Origin: Gryllotalpicola ginsengisoli DSM 22003
GTDB lineage: Bacteria; Actinomycetota; Actinomycetes; Actinomycetales; Microbacteriaceae
Length of the DNA: 64,000 nucleotides
Direction of reading: 5' to 3'
NCBI RefSeq assembly: GCF_000419445.1
Contig: NZ_AULK01000002.1
Location: 1-64,000, forward strand
Made by a program: the position numbers and the translations under genes. This document shows positions 34,193 to 44,981 of the stretch, piece after piece (the stretch's first letter is position 1; the number at the start of each line of letters is the position of its first letter). The notes beneath the pieces were generated by a model. That model had not been told where the DNA came from. It was given only the letters and a program-made list of their open reading frames with translations, and did not search any database.

Positions 34193-34257
34193 GCCGTCGA
34201 GGGTGCGGCTTGTCGCCGGACGGTGAGCCCGCCGGGCGGCGGCCTGTGGAGCGAAAT

Positions 34258-34321
34258 GCCCAACACGCAGCGCAGGGAGGAACTTTCTGTGGAAAGTTCC
34301 TCCCTGGCGTGCGTTTTGGGA
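34258..34321 (+). repeat. Palindromic repeat family C, copy 3
   Basis: A diverged copy: CCCAAcACGCA outer arm, inner GGGAGGAACTTT and AAAGTTCCTCCC, closing TGCGTtTTGGG. It lies 14 bases after the acs stop and could terminate acs transcription. Confidence 0.85.
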
Positions 34322-34334
34322 AATCCGCGGCGCG

Positions 34335-36305
<1,971 letters not shown>

Positions 36306-36476
36306 CGAGAGTCGCTCCTTTGCGAGTTGCCTTCAGGTGCCTGCGGTGTGTGGACTGCGTGCTGGGCCGCGCCCGGCGGCCCTGCGAGGCACGGCGCGCT
36401 CGTCATTATTTAATGGCGAACCCGCCGACGGAGTCCACCGTATCGCCGGTGCGGTGAACGGGTTCAGAAATGGACG

Positions 36477-36504
36477 TTGCGTTGCGTTGCGGATGCCGTA
36501 CACT
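36477..36504 (+). promoter_or_regulatory. Candidate promoter of the 6C RNA
   Basis: TTGCGT (36477-36482), 16-base spacer and TACACT (36499-36504). The implied start near 36509-36511 gives an RNA of about 100 nt ending at the terminator hairpin. Confidence 0.55.
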
Positions 36505-36508
36505 GAAC

Positions 36509-36612
36509 ACGGCCGGATTTCGTATCCAGCCTGCGGCGCGTGAAGTTCCCCCCAACTGGCGCGTCGCTGTGGCGGCACCTGTTCCCCCCAATAGGTGCCG
36601 CCCCCTTCTTTT
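36509..36612 (+). ncRNA. 6C small RNA
   Basis: This RNA of about 100 nt has two hairpins, each with a six-cytosine run in its loop: CCCCCC at 36548-36553 (stem CGCG...CGCG) and at 36584-36589 (stem GGCGGCACCT with AGGTGCCGCC). The second hairpin is followed by CCCTTCTTTT and acts as terminator. This is the defining layout of the actinobacterial 6C RNA family (B11 in mycobacteria). Its position just upstream of the tad-type pilus locus matches the mycobacterial gene (beside Rv3660c). C-rich loops are thought to pair with G-rich translation-initiation regions of target mRNAs. Confidence 0.85.
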
Positions 36613-36631
36613 AACGGGTCGGTGTCTCGCC

Positions 36632-36703
36632 AGCTGAGGAGCCGGCCCCGCCGGCGTCTCGAAGCCCCCGCCGGTCGACTCACGCGCAGCGTGAATGGAG
36701 ACC
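36632..36703 (+). repeat. Family A variant followed by a half family B element
   Basis: 36632-36667 is AGCTGAGGAGCCGG...GTCTCGAAGCCC; 36673-36703 is GGTCGACTCACGCGCAGCGTGAATGGAGACC (in part), one half of family B. They lie in the 502-bp gap 36306-36807, which otherwise holds the acs upstream region, the 6C RNA and about 100 bases (36704-36807) with nothing recognised except a TACCGT -10 box at 36795-36800. Confidence 0.75.
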
Positions 36704-36807
36704 CTAGGCTCCCACTTCCCCCGCACACCCCCGCGCCGCGCCCGGTTCTCCACGATTCCGCGCTCACGCCCGCAGGGGCGACGGATGCCGCGGCTACCGT
36801 GCCTCGC

Positions 36808-37923
36808 GTGACCGATCGACCCGCCGCCGCATCCACCCCGCCGGAGCCCTTCGTGCCCCGGCGCGGCGGCGCCGACATGCGGTCGCGCGGCGGCCCGGTC
36901 AGCGCCCGGCGCATCAGCCAGGCGCGGGCGGATGCCGGGAGAGAAGCCGGGCCGCCGATCCCTTTCCCGGGCGCCTCGGGGGAGGCATCCGTGCCCGCCC
37001 CGGACTGGTCGGAGTTCGGCGCGCTCGCCCCCTATCTCGCGCTGCCTGCGGTGACCGACGTGCTCGTCGCTTCGGACGGCGCGCTGTGGCTCGACGAGGG
37101 CGCCGGCCTGCGGCGCGACCCGCTCTGGCGGCTTGCGGAGGACGAGGTGCGCGCCCTCGCGGTGCGGCTCGTGGCGCTCGGCGGGCGCCACGTCGACGAG
37201 GCCTCGCCCATCGCGAGCGTGCGGGTGCGCGACGGCGTGCGCGTGCACGTCGTGCTGCCGCCGATCTCGACCGGCGGAACCGTGATCTCGATCCGGGTGC
37301 CGCGCGCCGCGCGCCTCACGCTCGACGAGCTGGCCGCCGCCGGCATGATGCCGCCCGCCGTCGCCGAGCGGCTGCGCGAGGCGGTCGCCGCCCGGCAGAA
37401 CCTGCTCATCGCCGGCGCCACCGGGTCCGGCAAGACGACCCTGCTGTCGGCGCTGCTGTCGCTCGCCGCACCCGACGAGCGCATCGTGGTCGTGGAGGAC
37501 GTCGCGGAGCTGCGCCCGGCGCATCCGCATGTGGTGTCGCTCGAGGCCCGGCAGCCGAATCTCGAGGGCGCCGGCGGAATCGGGCTCGCGCGCCTCGTGC
37601 GCGAGGCGCTGCGCATGCGCCCCGACCGGCTGGTGGTGGGGGAGTGCCGCGGAGCGGAGGTGCGCGAGCTGTTCGGCGCGCTCAACACCGGCCACGACGG
37701 CGGCGCTGGCACGCTGCACGCCAATTCGCTGGCCGACGTGCCGGCGCGCATCGAGGCGCTCGGCGCCCTCGCCGGACTCGACGACACGGCGGTCGCGCGG
37801 CAGGCCGCCAGCGCCGTCGACCTCGTCGTGCAGCTCGACCGCCGCGGCGGCCGCCGGCGCGTCGCCGCGCTCGGCCGGCTGAAGGTCGGGCCGGGCGGGC
37901 GGCTCGAGGCGGTCGCGGCATGA
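36808..37923 (+). CDS. TadA/CpaF-family ATPase of a Flp/tad-like pilus system
   Basis: This 371-residue secretion ATPase (VirB11/CpaF family) powers assembly of Flp-type pili. The N-terminal domain includes VTDVLVASDGALWLDEG. The core has Walker A GATGSGKTTLL (about 205-215), an Asp box (VVVEDVAELRP), Walker B-like RPDRLVVGECRG and the His box HDGGAGTLHANS. It resembles Rv3659c. GTG at 36808 follows TACCGT by 7 bases (leaderless); ribosome sites are absent. It overlaps the next gene by ATGA. The Ssd/CpaE-like gene that precedes it in mycobacteria is missing. Confidence 0.9.
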   Translation: MTDRPAAASTPPEPFVPRRGGADMRSRGGPVSARRISQARADAGREAGPPIPFPGASGEASVPAPDWSEFGALAPYLALPAVTDVLVASDGALWLDEGAGLRRDPLWRLAEDEVRALAVRLVALGGRHVDEASPIASVRVRDGVRVHVVLPPISTGGTVISIRVPRAARLTLDELAAAGMMPPAVAERLREAVAARQNLLIAGATGSGKTTLLSALLSLAAPDERIVVVEDVAELRPAHPHVVSLEARQPNLEGAGGIGLARLVREALRMRPDRLVVGECRGAEVRELFGALNTGHDGGAGTLHANSLADVPARIEALGALAGLDDTAVARQAASAVDLVVQLDRRGGRRRVAALGRLKVGPGGRLEAVAA

Positions 37924-39017
37924 GCCGGGCGACGGATGCTCCGGCGCCGGCGCCGCGCGCTGCGCCCGCCCGCTCGACCGCCGACGCGCTGGAAGAGGTG
38001 GCCGCGATCGCGCAGCGCCTCGGGGTGCTGCTGGCCGCCGGAGTGACGCCCGAGCGGGCGTGGGCATACGTGGCCGAGACGGCGGATGACGCCGAGGCCG
38101 CGGCGCGCGACCGCTCCGCGGGCGGGCCTCCAGTCGGCGGCGGGCGGGGGATGCCGCGGGCGGGCCCGTCGGCGCTCAACCCCGGCGTGGTGGTTGCGCA
38201 GGCGGCGGCCGCCGCGGGGCGCGCCGACGACGTCTCCGAGGCGATTGCCGCGGTGTGTGGCGGCGCCCCGCGCGCCGGCGCCGCCCGGCACCGGTCGATC
38301 GCGTGGGGGCTGTTCGCGGCCGCCTGGGCGGTGGCGGTCCGCTCGGGCGCCCCGTTGGCTGCGTGCCTGCAGCGGTTCGCCGCCGAGCTGTCGCATGCGG
38401 CGGCGTTGCACCGGGAGCTGGGCGTCGCGTTCGCCGGCCCCCGGTCGACGGCCCGGCTGGTCGGGGCGTTGCCGCTGGTCGCGCTGCTGTTCGGACTCGG
38501 CATGGGGTTCGACACCCCGCGGGTGCTGTTCGCCACGCCGGTGGGGTGGGCGTGCCTCGGTGCGGGCCTCGCGCTGATGCTCGCCTCGCAGCGGTGGAGC
38601 CGCCGCCTGCTGGCCCGCGCCGAGCCACGGGAGCTCGTGCCCGGTCTCGAACTCGAGCTGATGGCGGTGGCGATGGCGTCGGGCGCCTCAGTGGAGCGGG
38701 CGCGCGGGCTCGTGGCATCCGTCGTCGACGCGTACGCGGCGTTCCTGCCCGTGCCGGCCCGCGAGGCCGACGCCCGCGCGCTCGACCGGGTGCTCGCGCT
38801 CGCCGCCCGCGCCGGAGTGCCGACCGTCGGGCTGCTGCGCGCCGAGGCCCAGCGGCGACGCGCCGACGCCGACGCCATGGGGCGGACGGCCGCGGCCGCG
38901 GTCGCGGTGCGGCTCATGCTGCCGCTCGCGGTGTGCGTGCTGCCGGCGTTCATGTTGCTCGGCGTCGTGCCCGTGCTGGTGGCCCTGTTCTCCTCCACAG
39001 GGGTGACCTTCGGCTGA
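37920..39017 (+). CDS. Type II secretion F-family inner-membrane protein (TadB/TadC combined)
   Basis: This 365-residue pilus platform protein has two GspF-like cytoplasmic regions: about 20-165 (QRLGVLLAAGVTPERAW; CLQRFAAELSHA) and about 235-330 (ELMAVAMASGASVERARG). Two membrane segments lie in the middle (about 180-215) and one or two at the end (about 335-360). Mycobacteria use two separate genes (Rv3658c, Rv3657c) for these halves, so this looks like a fused or duplicated single protein. ATG at 37920 overlaps the ATPase stop. Confidence 0.83.
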   Translation: MSRATDAPAPAPRAAPARSTADALEEVAAIAQRLGVLLAAGVTPERAWAYVAETADDAEAAARDRSAGGPPVGGGRGMPRAGPSALNPGVVVAQAAAAAGRADDVSEAIAAVCGGAPRAGAARHRSIAWGLFAAAWAVAVRSGAPLAACLQRFAAELSHAAALHRELGVAFAGPRSTARLVGALPLVALLFGLGMGFDTPRVLFATPVGWACLGAGLALMLASQRWSRRLLARAEPRELVPGLELELMAVAMASGASVERARGLVASVVDAYAAFLPVPAREADARALDRVLALAARAGVPTVGLLRAEAQRRRADADAMGRTAAAAVAVRLMLPLAVCVLPAFMLLGVVPVLVALFSSTGVTFG

Positions 39018-39107
39018 CTTTCCACATTCCGCGGGGTCCGCGCGCTGCGACGTCGGCACTCTGCCCCATGATCGATCCGCCCGCGCCAAGAGAAGACAGG
39101 AGAACCC

Positions 39108-39302
39108 ATGAACCCGTTCCGCACCCTGACCGCCCGTGCGCGGGCGCTCGCCGACGAGGCCGGCTCGGCCACCGCCGAGTACGTCGTCGCCACGATGGCC
39201 GCCGTCGGCTTCGCCGGGCTGCTGGTCGTCATCCTGAAAGGCGACGAGGTGCGCAGCATGCTCACCGACCTGGTGCACCGTGCGCTCACGGTCGGCAGCT
39301 GA
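39108..39302 (+). CDS. DUF4244 pilin-like protein (Flp type)
   Basis: This 64-residue protein is the likely major pilin. A basic leader (TLTARARALADEAG) precedes SATAEYVVATMAAVGFAGLL: Gly before the cleavage point, Glu at +5 and a hydrophobic helix, as in Flp pilins. DUF4244 proteins occupy this place in actinobacterial tad loci (Rv3656c). ATG with AGGAG at 39094-39100. No prepilin peptidase gene is in the window. Confidence 0.85.
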   Translation: MNPFRTLTARARALADEAGSATAEYVVATMAAVGFAGLLVVILKGDEVRSMLTDLVHRALTVGS

Positions 39303-39675
39303 CCGGATCGCCTCGCGCGGCGGCGAACGCGGCACCGTGACCGCCGAGTTCGCCGTCGTGCTGCCGGGAGTGCTGATGGTGCTCGCGCTCTGCCTCGGCG
39401 CCGTGCAGGTGGTGGCGCAGCAGGTTGCGCTGGCCTCCGCGGCCTCGAGCGGGGCACGGATGCTGGCGCGCGGCGACGACCCGGGCACGATGCGCTCCCG
39501 GGTGGCCGCCGCCGCCTCCGGCGCCTCGATCGCCCAGAGCACCGACGGGGCGTTCGTCTGCGTCGCCCTCACCCAGCAGGCGCACTTCGGCCCGGTCGGC
39601 CTCGGCCGGCTCGAACTGCACGCCCGCGGCTGCGCGCTCGGGCCGGCCGACCCGGATGCGGAGGACGGATCATGA
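39280..39675 (+). CDS. TadE-like minor pilin
   Basis: This 131-residue protein has an N-terminal GGERGTVTAEFAVVLPGVL (Gly before T, Glu at +4/5, then a membrane helix), typical of TadE-like pseudopilins, and a short extracytoplasmic domain with two Cys residues (FVCVALT, ARGCALG). It corresponds to Rv3655c by position. GTG at 39280 overlaps the DUF4244 gene by 23 bases; no better start is visible before the conserved motif. Confidence 0.78.
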   Translation: MRSRSAADRIASRGGERGTVTAEFAVVLPGVLMVLALCLGAVQVVAQQVALASAASSGARMLARGDDPGTMRSRVAAAASGASIAQSTDGAFVCVALTQQAHFGPVGLGRLELHARGCALGPADPDAEDGS

Positions 39676-39995
39676 GCGGGTCGGTGCTCGCGGTCGGCGT
39701 GCTGGGCGCGACGGTGCTGCTCGCGGGCGCCGCACTGCCGGCGGTCGGGGCGGTGGCGGCGCAGCAGAACGTGCAGAACGCCGCCGACGCGGCCGCTCTC
39801 GCCGCGGCCGACACGATCTCGGGGCGCTCGGCGGGGTATCCGTGCGACAACGCGCGCCGCGCCGCGACGCTCGACGGTGCCGAACTCGCTTCGTGCGAGA
39901 CCAGCGGACCGGTGGCGCTCGTCTCGGCCCGGGCCCGCTACCTCTCCTTCGAGGTCTCGGCGCGCGCCCGCGCCGGCCCTCCCGGCACGCCGTGA
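39672..39995 (+). CDS. Rv3654c-family TadE-like protein
   Basis: This 107-residue protein has a membrane helix at the N-terminus (VLAVGVLGATVLLAGAAL) followed by VAAQQNVQNAADAAALAAADTISG (quoted in part), the signature of Rv3654c/TadE-like helices, and two Cys residues (YPCDNAR, ASCETSG). It overlaps the preceding gene by ATGA and is the last gene of the pilus operon. Confidence 0.82.
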   Translation: MSGSVLAVGVLGATVLLAGAALPAVGAVAAQQNVQNAADAAALAAADTISGRSAGYPCDNARRAATLDGAELASCETSGPVALVSARARYLSFEVSARARAGPPGTP

Positions 39996-40011
39996 TTCCG
40001 CCGCCGCGAGG

Positions 40012-40254
40012 CTAGGAGAAGTCTGCGCCGAAGTAGCGGTAGTCGACGACGCTCGGGGCGCCGTCGCTCTCGTCGAACTCGCTGATCGCCCCGCTGCGGG
40101 AGTAGACGAAGCGCTTGCCCCGGTCGTTCGCCGGGATGCTGATGCGCGGCTGCGGGTCGCCGGATTCGAGGAACGCGGCCCTCATGGTCTTGCCTTCCAG
40201 CGGGCCGTCCGTGAGTTTCGCGGTGTACGTCCTGCGCGCTGTTGTGGTACTCAT
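40012..40254 (-). CDS. Conserved hypothetical small protein
   Basis: This 80-residue protein (RRTYTAKLTDGPLEGKT, FLESGDPQPRISIPAND, YRYFGADFS) is not recognised. It is soluble, has no Cys and has a beta-rich look. ATG 40254 is used because the upstream in-frame extension to 40323 is Ala-rich and overlaps the topA upstream region. It is convergent with the tad operon and divergent from topA. Confidence 0.6.
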   Translation of the reverse strand: MSTTTARRTYTAKLTDGPLEGKTMRAAFLESGDPQPRISIPANDRGKRFVYSRSGAISEFDESDGAPSVVDYRYFGADFS

Positions 40255-40439
40255 GACGCTCATTGTCCTCATCCGGGCCGCCGCGGCAAGGGGGGCATAT
40301 TTCGCAGCGGCCGCCCCGTTCACACTGTGTATGGTGTGCCTGCAAGGCCACGCATCCGCACCGGGAGTGCGTCATCCGCAGCGCCGCAATCACATTCAAC
40401 AGTCACGACGCGTCGAACGCGTCGACCAAAAGGAGTCAG

Positions 40440-43154
40440 GTGCCAGGCAACAAGAAGCTGGTCATCGTCGAGTCGCCCACGAAGGTGAAGTCGATCGCCC
40501 AGTACCTCGGCGACGGGTATGAGGTGATGGCCTCGGTCGGCCACATCCGCGACCTCATCGAGCCGAAAGACCTGCCTGCGGACAAGAAGAAGGGGCCCCT
40601 CGGCAAGTTCGGCGTCGACGTCGAGAACGGCTTCAAGCCCTGGTACGTCGTCTCCGACGGCAAGACCAAGGTGGTCACCGAACTCAAGCGCGCGCTGAAG
40701 GATGCCGACGAGCTCATCCTCGCCACCGATGAAGACCGCGAGGGCGAGGCCATCGCGTGGCACCTGCGCGAGGTGCTCAACCCGAAGGTGCCGGTCAAGC
40801 GCATGGTCTTCCACGAGATCACCCGCGAGGCGATCGAGGCCGCCCGCGACGCCACCCGCGACATCAACATGGAGCTCGTCGACGCGCAGGAGACCCGCCG
40901 CGTGCTCGACCGCCTCTACGGCTACGAGGTCAGCCCCGTGCTGTGGCGCAAGGTCGCCCCGGGCCTCTCGGCCGGCCGCGTGCAGTCGCCGGCCACCCGG
41001 CTCGTCGTCGACCGCGAGCGGGAGCGCCTGGCCTTCGTGCCCGCCAGCTACTGGGATCTGAGCGCCCGGTTCACGCCCGGCGAGGACACCGCCCCGTTCG
41101 GCGCCAGGCTCGTCAGGCTCAACGGCGAGCGGGTGGCGCAGGGGCGCGACTTCGACGACAAGGGGAAGCTGAAGAGCGCGGCATCCGTGCTCACCGACGA
41201 GAGCGCACACGCGCTCGCCGACGCGCTCAACGCCGACTCGACGACCGCCGCGGTCAGCAAGGTCGAGTCGAAGCCGTACTCGCGCCGCCCCGCCGCGCCG
41301 TTCACCACCTCGACGCTGCAGCAGGAGGCCGCGCGCAAGCTGCGGTTCAGCGCGCGGCAGACGATGAGCGTGGCGCAGTCGCTGTACGAGAACGGCTACA
41401 TCACCTATATGCGCACGGATTCGCCGTCCCTGTCGCAGCAGGCGACAAAGGCGGCCCGCGCCCAGGCCGCGGCGCTGTACGGCGCCGACACGGTGCCGGA
41501 GAAGCCGCGCGTGTACACCGGCAAGTCGAAGAACGCGCAGGAGGCGCACGAGGCGATCCGCCCGGCCGGCGAGGTGTTCCGCAGCCCCGACGAGGTGCGG
41601 AAGAGCCTGTCGGCCAACGACTTCAAGCTCTACGACCTGATCTGGAAGCGCACCGTCGCCAGCCAGATGGCCGATGCCAAGGGCCAGACCGCGTCGGTCA
41701 CCATCGAGGCGAAGGTCGTCGGCGGCGAGCTCGACGGCACCGTCGCCGAGTTCTCCGCGTCGGGCACGGTGATCACCTTCCGCGGCTTCCTGCACGCGTA
41801 CGAGGAGGGGCGCGACGAGGAGCGTGACGCCGACCGCAGCGACACCGAGGCCAAGCTGCCGCCGCTGACGGAGGGCCAGAGGCTCGAGAACGCGGGCGTC
41901 GAGGCCGAAGGTCACCAGACCACCCCGCCGCCGCGCTACACCGAGGCGAGCCTCGTCAAGGCGCTGGAGGAGATGGGCGTCGGCCGCCCGTCGACCTACG
42001 CGCAGATCATCTCGACGATCATCGACCGCGGCTACGTGACCCTGCGCGGGCAGGCGCTCGTGCCGAACTGGATCGCGTTCTCGGTCGTGCGGCTGCTGGA
42101 GGACCACTTCGGCGACCTCGTCGAGTACGACTTCACCGCCGAGCTCGAGGACGACCTCGACCGCATCGCCGAGGGCGACGAGGAGGGCCGCGACTGGCTG
42201 AAGGGCTTCTACTTCGGCACTGAGAACCACCGGGGGCTGCGCGGCGTCGTCGACAACCTCGGCGAGATCGATGCGCGCGAGGTGAACTCGATCCGCATCG
42301 CCGACGACATCACCCTGCGCATCGGCCGCTACGGCCCGTACCTCGAGGTCGCCGACCCGGCGAACCCCGACGCCGCGCCGCGCCGGGTGAACATCCCCGA
42401 CGACCTCGCCCCCGACGAGCTGACGCCCGAGAAGGCCCGCGAGCTCGCCGACGCCCCCGAGGTGGGCGACCGGGTGCTCGGCACGCTCGAGAACGGCACG
42501 CAGATCGTCGTGAAGGACGGCCGGTACGGGCCCTACGTGACCGAGGTGCTGCCGGAAGCGGCATCCGATGAGACCGTCGCCGACCCCGAGGCCAAGCCGA
42601 AGCGCAAGACCAAGAAGGCCGACGCGCCCAAGCCGCGCACCGCGTCGCTGTTCAAGTCGATGAGCGTCGACACGATCGACTTCGAGACCGCGCTGAAGCT
42701 GCTCGAGCTGCCGCGCACCGTGGGGGAGGACCCGGAGACGGGAGAGCCCATCGTGGCGGCCAACGGGCGCTACGGGCCCTACCTGAAGAAGGGCACCGAG
42801 ACCCGCAGCCTGGAGAGCGAGGACCAGATCTTCGACATCGACCTGCCGCGCGCGCTCGAGCTGCTCGCCCAGCCGAAGTACGGCGCACGCCGCGCCTCCA
42901 GCGCGCTCAAGGAGTTCGACCCCGACCCGGTCAGCGGCAAGCCGATCCGGGTGCGCGAGGGCCGCTTCGGGCCGTACGTCACCGACGGCGAGACCAACGC
43001 GACGATCCCGCGCGGCGAGGACGTCGAGGCGATCGACTTCGACCGGGCCGTGCAGCTGCTGGCCGAGAAGCGGGCCAAGGGCCCGGCCAAGAAGCCGACC
43101 CGCCGCTCGTCGACCGCGAAGAGCACCTCCCGCCGGACGACGGCGAAGAAGTGA
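40440..43154 (+). CDS. topA: DNA topoisomerase I
   Basis: This 904-residue type IA topoisomerase relaxes negative supercoils. The TOPRIM domain (LVIVESPTKVKSIAQYLG; ATDEDREGEAIAWH) is followed by the core with nucleophile Tyr323 in GYITYMRTDSPS. The C-terminal part has four topoisomerase C-terminal repeats (GRYGPYL/V motifs near 620, 690, 775 and 845) and a Lys/Arg/Ser-rich tail. No zinc fingers are present, as usual in actinobacteria. GTG at 40440 is set by AAAAGGAG 5-12 bases upstream. It overlaps tmk by GTGA. Confidence 0.95.
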   Translation: MPGNKKLVIVESPTKVKSIAQYLGDGYEVMASVGHIRDLIEPKDLPADKKKGPLGKFGVDVENGFKPWYVVSDGKTKVVTELKRALKDADELILATDEDREGEAIAWHLREVLNPKVPVKRMVFHEITREAIEAARDATRDINMELVDAQETRRVLDRLYGYEVSPVLWRKVAPGLSAGRVQSPATRLVVDRERERLAFVPASYWDLSARFTPGEDTAPFGARLVRLNGERVAQGRDFDDKGKLKSAASVLTDESAHALADALNADSTTAAVSKVESKPYSRRPAAPFTTSTLQQEAARKLRFSARQTMSVAQSLYENGYITYMRTDSPSLSQQATKAARAQAAALYGADTVPEKPRVYTGKSKNAQEAHEAIRPAGEVFRSPDEVRKSLSANDFKLYDLIWKRTVASQMADAKGQTASVTIEAKVVGGELDGTVAEFSASGTVITFRGFLHAYEEGRDEERDADRSDTEAKLPPLTEGQRLENAGVEAEGHQTTPPPRYTEASLVKALEEMGVGRPSTYAQIISTIIDRGYVTLRGQALVPNWIAFSVVRLLEDHFGDLVEYDFTAELEDDLDRIAEGDEEGRDWLKGFYFGTENHRGLRGVVDNLGEIDAREVNSIRIADDITLRIGRYGPYLEVADPANPDAAPRRVNIPDDLAPDELTPEKARELADAPEVGDRVLGTLENGTQIVVKDGRYGPYVTEVLPEAASDETVADPEAKPKRKTKKADAPKPRTASLFKSMSVDTIDFETALKLLELPRTVGEDPETGEPIVAANGRYGPYLKKGTETRSLESEDQIFDIDLPRALELLAQPKYGARRASSALKEFDPDPVSGKPIRVREGRFGPYVTDGETNATIPRGEDVEAIDFDRAVQLLAEKRAKGPAKKPTRRSSTAKSTSRRTTAKK

Positions 43155-43801
43155 CCGCGGGCCTCTATCTCACGGTCGAGGGGCTCGACGGCTCCGGCAA
43201 GACGACGCAGATCGACCGGCTGGCGGCCTGGTTGACGGATGCCGGGCGCACGGTCACGGCGACCCGGGAGCCCGGCGGCACCGAGGTCGGGCAGCTGATC
43301 CGCGACATCGTGCTGCACCACCGCGGCGACATCGCCCCGCGCGCCGAGGCGCTGCTGTTCGCCGCCGACCGCGCCCACCACATCGCCACGAAGGTGCGGC
43401 CGGCGCTCGAGCGCGGCGACGTCGTCGTGCAGGACCGCTACATCGACTCGTCGGTGGCGTTCCAGGGCGCGGGCCGCGTGCTCGACCCGGCCGAGGTGCG
43501 CCGGCTGTCGGAGTGGGCGACCGGTGGGCTGTACCCGCGGCTGACGATCCTGCTCGACCTCGATCCAGCCGCGGCGCGCGAGCGCCTGGTCAGCGCGCAG
43601 AAGGCGTACGACCGCATCGAGGCGGAGGCTCTGGAGTTCTCCGAGCGCATCCGTGCCGCCTATCTCGCGATGGCGCAGGCCGACTCCGAGCGCTGGGCCG
43701 TGCTCGATGCGACCGAGCCCGCGGACCGCATCGCCGCGCGCATCCGCGAGCGCGTCGAGCCCCTGTTGACGGGCGGCGAGAGCGTCGGACCGCTTCGGTA
43801 G
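43151..43801 (+). CDS. tmk: Thymidylate kinase
   Basis: This 216-residue kinase phosphorylates dTMP to dTDP. The P-loop is EGLDGSGKTTQIDRL (residues 9-23), the DR(Y/H) motif is QDRYIDSS, and TREPGGTEVG binds dTMP. GTG start overlaps the topA stop. The TAG stop is at once the first part of a TAGCCT -10 box for holB. Confidence 0.94.
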   Translation: MTAGLYLTVEGLDGSGKTTQIDRLAAWLTDAGRTVTATREPGGTEVGQLIRDIVLHHRGDIAPRAEALLFAADRAHHIATKVRPALERGDVVVQDRYIDSSVAFQGAGRVLDPAEVRRLSEWATGGLYPRLTILLDLDPAAARERLVSAQKAYDRIEAEALEFSERIRAAYLAMAQADSERWAVLDATEPADRIAARIRERVEPLLTGGESVGPLR

Positions 43802-43804
43802 CCT
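43799..43804 (+). promoter_or_regulatory. -10 box of a possible internal holB promoter
   Basis: TAGCCT overlaps the tmk stop codon and lies 7 bases before ATG 43812, which lacks a ribosome site. This suggests a leaderless internal transcript. Confidence 0.45.
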
Positions 43805-43811
43805 GAGTCAG

Positions 43812-44981
43812 ATGAGTGTGTGGGCCGAGCTGACGGGGCAGCGCGACGCGATCGCCGTGCTGCGCGCGGCGGCGGCCGCGGACCGGCCCGGCCAGCGCGC
43901 CGCCGGTTCCGGCAACGCCATGACGCACGCCTGGCTGCTCACCGGCCCGCCGGGCTCGGGCCGCTCCAACCTCGCGTTCGCGTTCGCGAGCGCGTTGCTG
44001 AGCACCGCGGGGCCCGACGGCGACCCCGTGACGGATGCGCAGGTGAAGGCCCGCACGCACCCCGACCTCACCGTGCTGTCGACCGAGAAGGTGATCATCT
44101 CGATCGACGAGGTGCGCGAGCTCGTGCGCAGCGCCCAGTACTCGCCGTCGGTCGGCCGCTACCGCGTCATGATCATCGAAGACGCCGACCGCATGACCGA
44201 GCGCACCAGCAACCTGCTGCTCAAATCGCTCGAGGAGCCGCCCGAGCGCACCGTGTGGGTGCTGTGCGCCCCGAGCGACACCGACCTGCTGCCCACCATC
44301 CGGTCCCGCGTGCGCACGGTGCGGCTCACCGTGCCCACCGTGGCCGACGTCGCCCAGCTGCTCACCACCCGCGACGGCGTCGACCCGGCCCTCGCCGAGC
44401 AGGCCGCCCGGCACGCGCAGTCGCACATCGGCATGGCCCGCCGGCTCGCGACCAACGCCGACGCCCGCGCCCGCCGCGACGAGACGCTCGACCTGGTGCT
44501 CGGCGTGAACACCGTCTCGGCCGCGGTGCTCGCCGCCGCGCGGCTGCTGCAGATCGCGAGCGAGGACGGCAAGGCGATCACCGAGGAGCGCGACGCGCAG
44601 GAGCGGGAAGAGGCGCTGCGCTCGCTCGGCGTCGAGCCCGGCGGCACCGTGCCCCCCGCGCTGCGCGGCCAGCTGCGCGCCCTCGAGGAGGACCAGAAGC
44701 GGCGCGCCACCCGCAGCCTGCGCGACGGGCTCGACCGCATCCTCGTCGACCTGCTCTCGCTGTACCGCGACGTGCTGATGGTGCAGCTCAGCAGCGACGC
44801 CGCCCTCGTCAACGCCGAGCGCGCCGACGAGCTCCGGCGGCACGCCGCCGCCACCACGCCCGCCGCTTCGCTGGCCGCCATGGATTCGATCGCCGAGGCC
44901 CGCACCCGCATCGACGCGAACGTGAACCCCACCCTCGCGCTCGAGGCGATGCTCGTCACCGCGATCGGCGTGGGCTCGTGA
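43812..44981 (+). CDS. holB: DNA polymerase III subunit delta'
   Basis: This 389-residue clamp-loader subunit has GPPGSGRSNLAFAFAS in place of a Walker A (the catalytic Lys is Arg), VMIIEDADRMTERTSNLLLKSLEEPP and an SRC-region variant TIRSRVRTV, all normal for the ATPase-inactive delta' subunit. The topA-tmk-holB order is conserved in actinobacteria. It overlaps the next gene by GTGA. Confidence 0.92.
   Translation: MSVWAELTGQRDAIAVLRAAAAADRPGQRAAGSGNAMTHAWLLTGPPGSGRSNLAFAFASALLSTAGPDGDPVTDAQVKARTHPDLTVLSTEKVIISIDEVRELVRSAQYSPSVGRYRVMIIEDADRMTERTSNLLLKSLEEPPERTVWVLCAPSDTDLLPTIRSRVRTVRLTVPTVADVAQLLTTRDGVDPALAEQAARHAQSHIGMARRLATNADARARRDETLDLVLGVNTVSAAVLAAARLLQIASEDGKAITEERDAQEREEALRSLGVEPGGTVPPALRGQLRALEEDQKRRATRSLRDGLDRILVDLLSLYRDVLMVQLSSDAALVNAERADELRRHAAATTPAASLAAMDSIAEARTRIDANVNPTLALEAMLVTAIGVGS

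Noticed and set aside
36571-36612. Hairpin with U-tract considered as an attenuator or simple terminator of an upstream gene
   Set aside because: No gene is read into it on the plus strand, and the paired C6 loops plus a local promoter fit the 6C RNA better.
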